Shown here piece after piece: positions 27,101 through 35,810 of a DNA stretch of 56,687 bases. Position 1 is the stretch's first letter; every line of letters begins with the position of its first letter. The notes under the pieces are model-generated. The model was not told the origin of the DNA, did no database searches, and worked only from the letters and a program-made list of their open reading frames with translations. The stretch comes from Flavobacterium psychrophilum (GTDB lineage: Bacteria; Bacteroidota; Bacteroidia; Flavobacteriales; Flavobacteriaceae): assembly GCA_945860385.1 (NCBI GenBank), contig CAMAQD010000023.1, positions 1 to 56,687 on the forward strand, given 5' to 3'. A program made the translations under genes and the position numbers.

Positions 27101-29838
27101 TGCGATTTGCCTTAACGGATGAAGAATGGGGACGCTATATGATTCGGGTTTCGGATGCCGTAGGCGGACACGCATCCGCATTAACTGTAAATATCGATTG
27201 GCCAATGTGGTCTGGTAAAACTAAAAATACTGATGCTTCAACAGCAAATATGCTGGTTTTTTCTACCGATAAGGAAAAGTATGCTGTTGGCGAAAATGCT
27301 CAAATTTCCTTCCCTTCAAGTGAAGGAGGACGTGCATTTATTTCTATTGAAAATGGTTCAAAAGTAGTACAAACACTTTGGGCAAAGACCCAAAAAGGCG
27401 AAACCAAAGTCATCATTACGATTACGGCTGCTATGGCTCCGAATGTGTATTTCAACATTACATTATTACAACCACACGCTGCAACTAAGAACGATTTGCC
27501 AATAAGAATGTATGGAATTGTACCAATTGAAGTGATTGATAAAAATACCATTCTAACACCTAAATTAGCGATGCCAGACGTGTTGCGTCCAGAACAATCA
27601 TTTGCTGTAAAAGTGAGCGAACAATCCGGAAAAGCAATGACCTACACAATTGCTATTGTTGATGAAGGATTGTTAGATTTAACACGTTTCAAAGCACCAA
27701 ATGCTTGGGATGCTTTTTATGTCCGCGAAGCTTTGGGCGTAAAAACCTGGGATATTTATGATGATGTGATTGGAGCGTATGGCGGAAAAGTGAATCAGAT
27801 TTTCAGTATTGGAGGAGATCAGGATTTGGGTGGTGGAAAGGCTAAAAAAGCCAATCGCTTCAAACCAGTTGTGATTTACTTGGGACCTTTTAAATTGGAA
27901 AAAGGACAAACTAAAACCCATCAGATAAAACTACCGAAATACATTGGTTCTGTAAAAACAATGATTGTGGCTGGCGATGCGACAACGAGCGCTTATGGAA
28001 GTGTCGAAAAAGCAACTCCTGTTCGCAGTCCGCTGATGGTCTTGGCTTCATTGCCTAGAAAAATTACTCCATCCGAAAAAGTGACGATTCCAGTTACCGT
28101 TTTTGCAATGGAAAAAAACATCAAAAATGTTACGGTGCAGATTAAGACGAACAACGGATTAAAAGTTATTGGAAGTGCTACTCAAAAGTTATCATTCGCA
28201 CAACCCGACGAAAAAATGGCTTATTTCAATTTGGCCGTCGGTTCCATTACTGGAATTGGAAAAGTACAGATTGTGGCGACTTCCGGCAAAGAAAAATCGG
28301 TTTATGATGTAGAAATCGATATGACCAACCCAAATCCGGTTACCAATACATTTACCGATGTAATTTTAGAACCCAATAGTGCTAAAACTATTTCGTGGAA
28401 AACATTTGGTGTTTCGGGAAGTAACAAAGCAAAATTGGAGGTTTCATCAATGCCAATCATCAATTTAAATGGACGATTACTATATTTGATTCAATATCCT
28501 CACGGATGTGTTGAGCAAGTTACTTCATCTGTTTTTCCTCAATTGTATCTCAATGAGATTGTCGATTTGGATGCGACTCGTCAAAATTTAACTCAAAAAA
28601 ACATAACAGCAGGAATTGCAAAATTAGGAAGTTTTCAATTATCCAATGGAGGAATTGCGTACTGGCAGGGCGGAACAACAGCTGATGACTGGGGCACTTC
28701 GTATGCTGGACATTTTATGATTGAAGCTGAGAAAAAAGGATACTTTTTACCCATTAATTTTAAATCAAAATGGATTTCTTTCCAACAAAAAGAATCCAAA
28801 CAATGGCGATTTGAATCCAAATATGGAAATGATTTAGCGCAAGCTTATCGCTTATACACTCTGGCTTTGGCGGGAGCACCAGATTTATCTTCGATGAATC
28901 GATTACGTGAAACCAAAGGAATTTCGAACGAAAGTAAATTACGTTTGGCTTCGGCTTATGTTTTGGCGGGGCAAAAATCTGCCGGTTTGAACTTGTTGCT
29001 AAAAACTACAATTGATGATAATTCGAATTATAATTACTACTATTATGGTTCTGCCGATAGAAATCGCGCAATGGCTTTGGAAACAATGTTGTTATTGGGA
29101 CAAAAGCAAAAAGCATTTACAATGGCTACAAAATTAGCTAAAAATATGTCAAGCGACCAATGGATGAGTACGCAAACAACAGCTTATTGTTTGTACGCAA
29201 TGTCTAAATTTTCAGCGAATAATGGCCCTAAAGGAATCGACGTTCAGTTTACCAAAGATGGAAAAACGCAGGCAGTTAAAACTATGAAAACTATCGCCGA
29301 TAGCAATTTGGCTGTCAAAACGGGTTCGAATAGTATAACTCTAAAAAACAACAAAAAGAACAGATTGTTTGTCCGTGTTTTGAACACAGGAATTCTTCCA
29401 ATTGGACAAGAAAAAGCGATTCAAAGTAATATTTCAGCTTCGATTGTTTTCAAAAACAGAAAAGGAGGCGTTATCAATGTGTCTACAATTAATCAGGGAA
29501 CAGAGTTCGTTGCCGAGGTATCGGTTAAAAATCAGAAAAATGAGCGTGTAGAAAATGTAGCATTGTCTCAAATTCTACCTTCCGGTTTTGAAATTGTAAA
29601 TACCCGTTTTACCGATTATGGTGATGCGACCAATAATATTGCGGATTATATTGACATTCGCGATGACAGAACTAATTTCTACTTTGGATTGAAAGCCGGA
29701 GAAGAAAAAACCTTTAGAATTTTACTGAACGCATCTTATTTGGGAACGTACTATTTACCGGGACTACAATGCGAAGCAATGTATGACAATACGTTTTTGG
29801 CAAGAACTAAAGGATTTTGGGTTCAGGTGGTGAAGTAA
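24175..29838 (+). CDS. Bacterial alpha-2-macroglobulin lipoprotein with thioester
   Basis: 1887 residues, starting at GTG. A lipoprotein signal (LFQACGKK, lipid on Cys about 19) anchors it in the envelope. Macroglobulin domains include an MG2 region (about 655-760, GLKGFIYGERGVWRPGDNLYLSF) and an alpha-2-macroglobulin core. The thioester motif is C1445-V-E-Q1448 in YPHGCVEQVTSS, so trapping of attacking proteases is chemically possible. The pair with PBP1C downstream (24-base gap) is the classic arrangement, proposed to protect and repair the wall. Odd: an Asp/Glu/Tyr-rich insert at about 503-543 between two Cys. Confidence 0.95.
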   Translation: MKTKGLIYVFSVFFLFQACGKKSAADFNSDFSLFKEYIVSFTGGIVSAQSDIRVVLAFDNNWKVNQVLDDDLFDISPSVNGKVIALSNNTIAFIPEKKLESGTEYQVTLHLDKLNPKIAEKDKELTNFNFTIKTIKQDFVVNILDLQSYSKEYQYLNCVLKTADIIDFEIAKKLIEAQHNGNDLKIIFEKSNAVGKEFKFRIDSIQRLDSKSKLEIAYDGNDYDINQKGTIDFPIMALNEFKVIKTEMQEGNNQSLSINFSEPLEKGQDFKGLVAIQNTSNLKFSTQGNVLKVYFDNDKAVEKLVEVAPEPVAIAVASDTTAVAVDTASVEEPEEVAVVEQEPAVIFSQKLSGELLLEVFQGIESEYGKKLNENFSEKISFDEIKPNVRFIKNGTILPSSSNLKLNFEAVNLRAVDVKVYKIYKNNILQFLQDNELNGTRNLKRVGQPVAKSTLYLNENKLVNTSKWNTFALDLSKIITPEPGAIYRVEFSYKKAYSLYKCENSEVDESENEEEEVDENDVNYSGNSYDDYYYDDYEWRQSQDPCSSSYYYNAKIGTNILASDVGVIAKRGENKSYLFAVNNIITTEPIANARVDLYSFQQQKLTTGTTSSEGIASFQLNTFAYFAIVTSGTQSTYVRLDDGNSLSVSNFNVAGETLQKGLKGFIYGERGVWRPGDNLYLSFILNDASNKIPLGHPIKFRLSNPNGKVTYQTVQKSNEWNHYAFTVPTEGDAPTGNWEAMVSVGGAKFYKSIKIETIKPNRLKIKNTFKRAVLSSSYPNTSNLEVTWLHGAVAKNLNVEMQAKFSQQATTFKNYEKYVFDDLVRKFNTEEINIFSGKLDSNGKANVDINPKIQGQAPGMLKAAFITKVYEEGGDFSTDVIATTYSPYNIYVGLKSPEPNKYGMLETRKVNQFDIVTVDENGRPKSVKNLEVKVYKVEWRWWWDASSDNLSNYNADNSTTSYKTFRINTDASGKGNVRFALTDEEWGRYMIRVSDAVGGHASALTVNIDWPMWSGKTKNTDASTANMLVFSTDKEKYAVGENAQISFPSSEGGRAFISIENGSKVVQTLWAKTQKGETKVIITITAAMAPNVYFNITLLQPHAATKNDLPIRMYGIVPIEVIDKNTILTPKLAMPDVLRPEQSFAVKVSEQSGKAMTYTIAIVDEGLLDLTRFKAPNAWDAFYVREALGVKTWDIYDDVIGAYGGKVNQIFSIGGDQDLGGGKAKKANRFKPVVIYLGPFKLEKGQTKTHQIKLPKYIGSVKTMIVAGDATTSAYGSVEKATPVRSPLMVLASLPRKITPSEKVTIPVTVFAMEKNIKNVTVQIKTNNGLKVIGSATQKLSFAQPDEKMAYFNLAVGSITGIGKVQIVATSGKEKSVYDVEIDMTNPNPVTNTFTDVILEPNSAKTISWKTFGVSGSNKAKLEVSSMPIINLNGRLLYLIQYPHGCVEQVTSSVFPQLYLNEIVDLDATRQNLTQKNITAGIAKLGSFQLSNGGIAYWQGGTTADDWGTSYAGHFMIEAEKKGYFLPINFKSKWISFQQKESKQWRFESKYGNDLAQAYRLYTLALAGAPDLSSMNRLRETKGISNESKLRLASAYVLAGQKSAGLNLLLKTTIDDNSNYNYYYYGSADRNRAMALETMLLLGQKQKAFTMATKLAKNMSSDQWMSTQTTAYCLYAMSKFSANNGPKGIDVQFTKDGKTQAVKTMKTIADSNLAVKTGSNSITLKNNKKNRLFVRVLNTGILPIGQEKAIQSNISASIVFKNRKGGVINVSTINQGTEFVAEVSVKNQKNERVENVALSQILPSGFEIVNTRFTDYGDATNNIADYIDIRDDRTNFYFGLKAGEEKTFRILLNASYLGTYYLPGLQCEAMYDNTFLARTKGFWVQVVK

Positions 29839-29862
29839 AGAAATATAGAAACAAAATTCACT

Positions 29863-32238
29863 TTGAAAAACAAACTAATTGCGTTACTACAACGTATCAT
29901 CAATTGGATAAAACGACATAAAATTAAATCATCAATAGCGTTTCTGCTATTGGTGGTTTATTATTTTTCGTTGCCACGAACTTTGTTTCAGGAACCTTAT
30001 TCTACGGTGATTGAAAGCAAAGAAGGAGAATTACTTGGTGCTAAAATTGCGCTTGACGGACAATGGCGATTTCCTGCACAAGACAGTGTTCCGGATAAAT
30101 TCAAGAAGTGTATCGTCTATTTTGAAGATGAATATTTTTATAAACATCCCGGATTCAATCCTGTGGCGATGATTAACGCTTTTAAGCAAAACAGAAAAGC
30201 GGGGAAAGTTGTTCGTGGAGGAAGTACCTTAACACAACAAGTTATTCGTTTGTCCAGAAACGGAAAAGGACGAACTTATTTCGAAAAAATAATTGAACTC
30301 ATTCTTGCTACGAGGTTAGAGGTCGGATATTCTAAAAATGAAATTTTGGAATTGTATGCTTCACACGCTCCATTTGGAGGAAATGTTGTGGGACTGGAAA
30401 TGGCTTCCTGGCGGTATTTTGGTGTACAATCCCATCAATTGTCTTGGGCGGAAAGTGCTACTTTGGCTGTTTTGCCGAATGCACCGAGTTTAATTTATCC
30501 AGGAAAAAACCAGATTAAATTATTGAGTAAACGCAACCGACTTCTGCTGAAATTAAATCAGGAAGGAATAATCGACAAAGAAACCTATGAACTTTCAATT
30601 GACGAGCCTTTGCCTCAAAAACCGTTTTATTTACCTCAAATTGCACCTCATTTATTAGAACGAGTTGCCAAGAACCAACGAGGAACACGGGTGAAAACGA
30701 CAATAGAAATTGGGTTGCAAAACAGAGTCAATCAAATTGCAAAGTATTATTACAATCAATACAAGCAGAACGAGGTTCATAATTTGGCTATTTTGGTCAT
30801 TGATGTTTCCAATAGAAAAGTGATGAGTTATGTGGGGAATTCGCCCTCGGACGGTAATCATCAAAAAGATGTGGATATTATTGACGCACCAAGAAGTACT
30901 GGAAGTATTCTGAAACCACTTTTATATGCTGGAATGCTTGACGATGGAGATTTGTTGCCCAATACTCTTGTTGCAGATATTCCAACGCAGATTTCAGGGT
31001 ATACCCCTCAAAATTTCAATTTGACATTTGATGGTGCGGTCCCGGCACATCGGGCTTTATCGCGTTCTTTGAATATTCCTGCTGTATTAATGTTGCAAGA
31101 TTTTGGTGTGCATAAATTTTATGAAGAATTACAGCGGTTCAAATTGAGGGATATTTCAAAACCGCCAGACCATTACGGTTTGTCACTTATTTTGGGTGGT
31201 GCCGAAAGTAATTTGTGGGATTTGTGCCGAACCTACGCCGGTTTGTCTTCGACTTTGAATTATTTTAATAAAAATCAGGGACAATACAGAACCAACGAAT
31301 TTGCCGAATTAAATTATGATGATGATTTTCAAATTGATTTTGGAAACGAAACGAAACAAAAAAATATTTTAGGAGCAGGTTCAATTTGGCTAACCTACAA
31401 TGCAATGGAGCAAGTCAACCGTCCTGAAGGTGATGAGGCTTGGAAATTTTATGACAGCTCGCTCAAAATTGCGTGGAAAACGGGAACAAGTTTTGGGAAT
31501 CGTGATGCTTGGGCAATAGGAACGAATACGAGATATGTAGTTGGTATTTGGGTTGGGAATGCAACAGGCGAAGGAAGACCGACATTGACTGGAGTTACTA
31601 GCGCTGCACCGATTTTGTTTGATGTTTTTAATTTGTTGCCCAGACAGCGGTGGTTCGATATACCTTACAAGGATTTAGAAGAAGTTGAGGTTTGCAGTTT
31701 GAGTGGTCATTTAGCTAAAGATGGCTGTCCAACAATAAAACAATGGGTTCCGAAAAAAGGAAGGAACACTTCGATTTGTCCGTATCATAAAACGGTTCAT
31801 TTAGATAAATCAGAGCAGTTTCAATTGAACAGCAGTTGTGAAAGTATAGAGAACATTGTAACTAAAAATTGGTTTGTTTTACCCCCAGTAATGGCTTGGT
31901 ATTACAAAAGTCAGCATATAGAATATTTGACGTTGCCGCCGTTTCGGAATGATTGCATGGGAACGCAAACTGCGACGATGGATTTTATTTATCCAAAAAC
32001 GAATAGTAAAATCTATCTCACCAAAAATTTCAACAGCGAAGTCCAACCCGTGATTTTAAAAGTAGCCCATTCGCAACGGGAAAGCAAACTATTTTGGTAT
32101 ATCGATAATGTTTATAAAGGAGCGACAAAAACCTTTCACGAAATGCCTATTTCAGCGACCACAGGATTTCATTATATTACAGTGGTGGATGAGTTTGGAA
32201 ATGAAATTAGGAGAAAAATTGAGATTGTGAAGGAGTAA
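29863..32238 (+). CDS. pbpC: Penicillin-binding protein 1C
   Basis: 791 residues from a TTG; no in-frame ATG precedes the conserved domains. A cytoplasmic stretch and one membrane helix (about 22-39) lead to a GT51 glycosyltransferase with E88 in FEDEYFYKHPG and GGSTLTQQVIRLSR. The transpeptidase follows, with S348-I-L-K351 (STGSILKP) and K539-T-G-T (WKTGTSFGNRDAWA). The C-terminal domain (about 690-791) is the BiPBP_C type. It makes and cross-links peptidoglycan in the periplasm, probably under the same transcript as the macroglobulin gene. The E. coli homologue has little transpeptidase activity, so activity cannot be assumed. Confidence 0.95.
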   Translation: MKNKLIALLQRIINWIKRHKIKSSIAFLLLVVYYFSLPRTLFQEPYSTVIESKEGELLGAKIALDGQWRFPAQDSVPDKFKKCIVYFEDEYFYKHPGFNPVAMINAFKQNRKAGKVVRGGSTLTQQVIRLSRNGKGRTYFEKIIELILATRLEVGYSKNEILELYASHAPFGGNVVGLEMASWRYFGVQSHQLSWAESATLAVLPNAPSLIYPGKNQIKLLSKRNRLLLKLNQEGIIDKETYELSIDEPLPQKPFYLPQIAPHLLERVAKNQRGTRVKTTIEIGLQNRVNQIAKYYYNQYKQNEVHNLAILVIDVSNRKVMSYVGNSPSDGNHQKDVDIIDAPRSTGSILKPLLYAGMLDDGDLLPNTLVADIPTQISGYTPQNFNLTFDGAVPAHRALSRSLNIPAVLMLQDFGVHKFYEELQRFKLRDISKPPDHYGLSLILGGAESNLWDLCRTYAGLSSTLNYFNKNQGQYRTNEFAELNYDDDFQIDFGNETKQKNILGAGSIWLTYNAMEQVNRPEGDEAWKFYDSSLKIAWKTGTSFGNRDAWAIGTNTRYVVGIWVGNATGEGRPTLTGVTSAAPILFDVFNLLPRQRWFDIPYKDLEEVEVCSLSGHLAKDGCPTIKQWVPKKGRNTSICPYHKTVHLDKSEQFQLNSSCESIENIVTKNWFVLPPVMAWYYKSQHIEYLTLPPFRNDCMGTQTATMDFIYPKTNSKIYLTKNFNSEVQPVILKVAHSQRESKLFWYIDNVYKGATKTFHEMPISATTGFHYITVVDEFGNEIRRKIEIVKE

Positions 32239-32259
32239 AAATTCATTCTGAAAACGAAT

Positions 32260-32347
32260 GCCCTAGCCCAGATAGCAGTGAAAATCCTTTTCTTTTTTGC
32301 TGCCAAAAAAGAAAAGATTGTAACGGATAGCTGGATTAGCTCCTAAA
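32260..32347 (+). other. Structured intergenic element, copy 1
   Basis: The 5' box CCCTAGCCCAGATAGCAGTG, the words AATCCTTTTCTTTTTT and AAAAAAGAAAAGATT forming a central hairpin, and the 3' box GGATAGCTGGATTAGCTCCT match the element at 42786. Boxes are conserved while the central hairpin differs in sequence. It lies downstream of pbpC. It resembles a repeat I recall from many Flavobacterium genomes and may correspond to the Flavo-1 RNA motif. Confidence 0.65.
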
Positions 32348-32357
32348 AAAAGACACA

Positions 32358-32390
32358 AAAAAACCGCCAATCTTTCGAAAGGCGGTTTTT
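32358..32390. terminator. Terminator shared by pbpC and rng
   Basis: CCGCC (32364-32368) pairs with GGCGG (32381-32385) inside A-run and T-run flanks (12-base loop with CTTTCGAAAG). It separates convergent genes. Confidence 0.8.
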
Positions 32391-32393
32391 GAT

Positions 32394-33938
32394 TTATTCT
32401 ATAATAACATTCTTCTTTTTGTCGTAGAAATGATATTCTAGATACGTGTAAGCGTCACGCGGTATGATTTTCACCCATTTTTTATGTTCAAAAAACCATT
32501 TTGAACGTATTGATGGAAAACCTTTTGTTAAATATGCGGCAACAAATGGATGTACGTTAAGCACAACATCTGTGTTCGTTTTTAATATACTTTCTAGATC
32601 AAGCGCGATTTTATCAATGATTTGAATAGGCGCTTCAATTTCGCCTTCAATATTGTTTGGATCTTCTTCTCTAGTTTTAATGTTGACTTCCGGTCTTACT
32701 CTTTGTCGGGTAATCTGGACTAATCCAAATTTACTCGGCGGTAAGATTTTGTGTTTTGCTTTATCATCGTCCATTTCTTCCCTGAGGAAGTCGAACAACA
32801 CTTTGCGATTTTCGGGATTGCCCATATCGATAAAATCAATTACGATTATTCCGCCCATATCACGAAGACGTAATTGTCTTGCGATTTCAGCGGCAGCAAT
32901 CATATTGACTTCCATGGCAGTATCTTCTTGATTAGATGCTTTATTAGAACGGTTTCCACTATTTACGTCTATAACGTGCAAAGCTTCGGTGTGTTCGATA
33001 ATAAGATAAGCACCTTTACTCATGGAAACTGTTCTTCCAAAGGAGGTCTTGATTTGTCTCTCGATATTGTATTTCTCGAAAATTGGAGTGTCTTTTGATT
33101 GATAAAACTTAACAATCGATGTTTTCGAAGGGGCTATTTCTTGTAAATAGTCCTTTGTCTGGTTGTACAACTCTTCATCATCTATTTGGATACTACTAAA
33201 TGTATCGTTGAAGACGTCTCTTAATATTGATGAAGCTCTATTGAGCTCTCCTAATACCTTGGACGGATGATGAGCGGTTGGTAATTTTTTACACATTGCA
33301 GTCCATCTCTCTATGAGGTTCTGCAAATCTTTTTCTAATTCTACTGTGCTTTTGCCTTCGGCTACTGTGCGAACAATAACGCCAAATCCTTTTGGTTTGA
33401 CAGCTTGCACCAATCGTTTCAAACGTTCTTTTTCTTTTTTGTCTTCTATCTTTTGAGAAATAGAAACACGGTCAGAAAACGGAACCAAAACAATAAATCT
33501 TCCGGCAAGTGAAAGCTCTGCGCTAATTCTTGGTCCTTTGGTAGATATTGGTTCTTTGACGACTTGTACTAAAATAGACTGATTCGAATTGATAATATCG
33601 GTTATCGAACCATCTTTGTCTATCTCTTTTTCAAACTGAAAGTTTTTTAGGGAGAAATCTTTTATTTTACCTGCGCTTACAAGTTTTATGAATTTCAGTT
33701 GCGAAGCAAGATTAGGACCTAAATCGTGATAATGTAAAAAGGCGTCTTTTTCGTAGCCAACATTTACAAAAGCAGCGTTTAGTCCAGCAACGGGTTTTCG
33801 TATTTTGGCAATAAAAATATCACCAACTTGGAAATTGCTTGTTTCTTGTTCTTTGTGTAATTCAATTAGTTTTCCATCTTTTAATAAGGCAAAATCTACA
33901 GCTTCGGAACTTGATCTAATGATTAATTCTTTATTCAC
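32394..33938 (-). CDS. rng: Ribonuclease G/E family endoribonuclease
   Basis: 514 residues. It cleaves single-stranded RNA (rRNA maturation, mRNA decay). An S1-like RNA-binding domain at about 35-125 contains VGDIFIAKIRKPVAGLNAAFVNVG. The catalytic metal aspartates are in HVIDVNSGNRSN and IIVIDFIDM, typical of the family. There is no long C-terminal degradosome scaffold, so it resembles RNase G. The start MNKELIIRSSSE is family-typical. Upstream gaps hold 7-bp repeat arrays that would fall in its leader. Confidence 0.96.
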   Translation of the reverse strand: MNKELIIRSSSEAVDFALLKDGKLIELHKEQETSNFQVGDIFIAKIRKPVAGLNAAFVNVGYEKDAFLHYHDLGPNLASQLKFIKLVSAGKIKDFSLKNFQFEKEIDKDGSITDIINSNQSILVQVVKEPISTKGPRISAELSLAGRFIVLVPFSDRVSISQKIEDKKEKERLKRLVQAVKPKGFGVIVRTVAEGKSTVELEKDLQNLIERWTAMCKKLPTAHHPSKVLGELNRASSILRDVFNDTFSSIQIDDEELYNQTKDYLQEIAPSKTSIVKFYQSKDTPIFEKYNIERQIKTSFGRTVSMSKGAYLIIEHTEALHVIDVNSGNRSNKASNQEDTAMEVNMIAAAEIARQLRLRDMGGIIVIDFIDMGNPENRKVLFDFLREEMDDDKAKHKILPPSKFGLVQITRQRVRPEVNIKTREEDPNNIEGEIEAPIQIIDKIALDLESILKTNTDVVLNVHPFVAAYLTKGFPSIRSKWFFEHKKWVKIIPRDAYTYLEYHFYDKKKNVIIE

Positions 33939-34002
33939 TCTGTAAATTTTTATCTGTATTTTTAGAAAAAAGAGAACAGAAAAAAGAAATTAGATTTTTT
34001 AA

Positions 34003-34036
34003 AAATCTGAAATCTGAAATCTGAAATCTGAAATCT
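34003..34036. repeat. AAATCTG heptamer array
   Basis: Four exact 7-base units of AAATCTG, then AAATCT, in the leader region of rng. Confidence 0.95.
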
Positions 34037-34096
34037 TATTTACAGATGGATTAAACAATAATTTTAACAGGTATTGAACCCGGGAGGAATTAGTTA

Positions 34097-34152
34097 GCAG
34101 GTGGCAGTTTTCAGGCAGCAGTTAGAACTGCAATCTGTATTCTGTAATCTGC
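34097..34152. repeat. Degenerate heptamer array
   Basis: Eight consecutive 7-base units keep one phase: four GCAG/TCAG-led units, a GAACTGC, then three of the form AATCTGT, ATTCTGT and AATCTGC. It lies in the gap between rng and the 30-residue basic gene. I see no coding potential in 33939-34205. Confidence 0.6.
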
Positions 34153-34189
34153 CTTCTTTTTTCCAAATTTCAATGAACTTTTAAAAAGA

Positions 34190-34214
34190 AAAAAGTAGTT
34201 TAAAACTACTTTTT
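34190..34214 (-). terminator. Terminator overlapping the stop of the 30-residue gene
   Basis: AAAAAGTAG (34190-34198) pairs with CTACTTTTT (34206-34214). The minus-strand stop codon (34208-34206) lies in the arm. Confidence 0.75.
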
Positions 34215-34298
34215 CTTTTTGTGACGGTTAGCTCTCGCTCTTTTCTTGCGTTTGTGCGTTGCTACCTTATGTCTCTTCCTCTTTTTACCACTTGGCAT
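34206..34298 (-). CDS. Thirty-residue highly basic conserved protein
   Basis: 30 codons (MPSGKKRKRHKVATHKRK, ending NRHKKKK): 19 of 30 residues are Lys, Arg or His, with no acidic residue. Too short for usual gene finders. The same sequence type is, to my memory, widespread in Flavobacteria beside HU. The composition strongly suggests rRNA binding, hence a ribosome-associated peptide, but the Thermus THX sequence is different. It lies 32 bases downstream of HU on the same strand, and is probably in its transcript. Confidence 0.85.
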   Translation of the reverse strand: MPSGKKRKRHKVATHKRKKRARANRHKKKK

Positions 34299-34330
34299 AA
34301 TCTGGTGATTTTGTAATTAATAAATATTTT

Positions 34331-34621
34331 TTATTTTGCTTCGTTATTCGTTTTTACTCCTTCTACAAATACTTTTGCAGGTTTGAATGCTGGAATATTG
34401 TGAGCAGGAATTTTGATAGTGGTATTTTTTGAAATATTTCTTCCCGTTTTTTCAGCTCTTGTTTTCACAATGAAACTTCCAAAACCTCTTAAATAAACAT
34501 TGTCTCCAGTTTCTAATGAGTTTTTTACTTCTGTCATAAAGGTCTCAACTGTTGCCTGAACATCTCCTTTTTCTAGACCTAATCTTTCTGAGATTTTTGC
34601 TACGATATCTGCTTTTGTCAT
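34331..34621 (-). CDS. hup: HU family DNA-binding protein
   Basis: 96 residues from the ATG at 34621. The frame extends upstream to 34696, but the promoter lies at 34665-34696. MTKADIVAKISERLGLEKGDV, the beta-arm region with VYLRGFGSFIVKTRAEKTGRNISKNTTI and the DNA-contacting HNIPAFKP are classic for HU/IHF. A nucleoid protein that bends DNA. The small basic protein is co-directional downstream. Confidence 0.96.
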   Translation of the reverse strand: MTKADIVAKISERLGLEKGDVQATVETFMTEVKNSLETGDNVYLRGFGSFIVKTRAEKTGRNISKNTTIKIPAHNIPAFKPAKVFVEGVKTNNEAK

Positions 34622-34664
34622 TTTAATTCGTAATTTATAATTGTATACTAATTTTTTGAGGTTG

Positions 34665-34696
34665 CAAATATATGAATTAAAAAAACAATTATTCAA
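34665..34696 (-). promoter_or_regulatory. Promoter of HU
   Basis: On the minus strand TTG (34696-34694), 21 bases, then TATATTTG (34672-34665). It gives a leader of about 40 bases and rules out upstream starts. Confidence 0.75.
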
Positions 34697-34729
34697 GCTA
34701 ATTCATTAAATTTTAACAACATAAACTTT

Positions 34730-34737
34730 TACTTTTG
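34730..34737 (+). promoter_or_regulatory. -7 box of mutY
   Basis: TACTTTTG fits TAnnTTTG, with the start ATG 17 bases further on. The -33 element is weak. Confidence 0.5.
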
Positions 34738-34754
34738 CTAACTAAAAATTAACA

Positions 34755-35798
34755 ATGAATTTTTCCAACATATTGATAAGGTGGTATTTAGAAAATAAGC
34801 GCGATTTGCCGTGGCGAAAAACTGATAATCCGTATCTAATTTGGCTCTCAGAAATTATGCTCCAGCAGACAAGAGTAGCGCAAGGAACACCCTATTTCTT
34901 GTCTTTTACGAATGCTTTTCCAACTGTTTTTGATTTGGCTGCAGCCAATGAAGAACAAGTTTTAAAGCTATGGCAAGGTCTAGGTTATTATTCTCGGGCT
35001 CGAAATCTGCACAAAACTGCTCAGTTTGTTGCCACAGAATTATCGGGAAAATTTCCAGACAATTATAATGACTTATTAAAATTAAAAGGAGTTGGTGAAT
35101 ATACAGCAGCTGCAATTGCTTCTTTTTCTTATAACGAACCCGTTCCTGTAGTAGATGGAAATGTTTTTCGGGTTTTGTCTCGGTATTTCGATGTAGAAAC
35201 CGACATTGCTTCGGCTTCCGCCAAAAAAGAATTTTCCGCTTTGGCTTTTGAATTAATGCCAAAAGACAATCCAGCTTTATTCAATCAAGCCATTATGGAG
35301 TTTGGTGCTTTGCAATGTGTGCCTAAAAGTCCTAATTGTGGCATTTGTGTATTCAACGACAGTTGCGCTGCTTTGCAAAAAAAGAAAGTTGATCAATTGC
35401 CAGTGAAATCAAAGAAGTTGAAGGTGAGAAACCGATACTTTAATTATTTGGTAGTTTCGGATGAAACTGAAAATACGATAATTCAAAAACGAACAGCTAA
35501 AGGGATTTGGCACAATCTCTACGAATTTCCGCTAATTGAAACTGAGAAAACAGAAAATTTTGAATTCATTGCCCAACAAATTCAATCCGATTTTTTCAAA
35601 GAAAACGAAATGGAAAGCCTTTCAGAAATCAACCCTGACAGTATAATTCACAAATTATCACATCAGCATTTGCATATTAAGTTTTGGAAAGTTCATTTAA
35701 AAGGAACTATCGAAAACGGAATTACCTCCAAAGTTTTAAAAACTTTCCCTTTCCCTATTGCGATTCATAATTTTATCGAAAAGGACTTTTTAAACTAA
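34755..35798 (+). CDS. mutY: A/G-specific adenine glycosylase
   Basis: 347 residues. It removes adenine mispaired with 8-oxoguanine. The helix-hairpin-helix glycosylase has SEIMLQQTRV (catalytic Glu), LKGVGEYTAAAIASF and VVDGNVFRVLSR (catalytic Asp). The 4Fe-4S ligands follow C-x6-C-x2-C-x5-C (CVPKSPNCGICVFNDSC). The C-terminal NUDIX-like domain (about 225-347) contains KGIWHNLYEFPL. Next gene ssb has its own -7 box. Confidence 0.97.
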   Translation: MNFSNILIRWYLENKRDLPWRKTDNPYLIWLSEIMLQQTRVAQGTPYFLSFTNAFPTVFDLAAANEEQVLKLWQGLGYYSRARNLHKTAQFVATELSGKFPDNYNDLLKLKGVGEYTAAAIASFSYNEPVPVVDGNVFRVLSRYFDVETDIASASAKKEFSALAFELMPKDNPALFNQAIMEFGALQCVPKSPNCGICVFNDSCAALQKKKVDQLPVKSKKLKVRNRYFNYLVVSDETENTIIQKRTAKGIWHNLYEFPLIETEKTENFEFIAQQIQSDFFKENEMESLSEINPDSIIHKLSHQHLHIKFWKVHLKGTIENGITSKVLKTFPFPIAIHNFIEKDFLN

Positions 35799-35810
35799 CG
35801 CAAATTTTAG

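Noticed and set aside
34003..34152. Possible CRISPR array in the rng upstream gap
   Set aside because: Units are only 7 bases, contiguous, with no spacers and no cas genes nearby.
34622..34696. Twenty-five-residue extension of HU
   Set aside because: Promoter elements lie in the same stretch, and HU homologues start at MTKADI.
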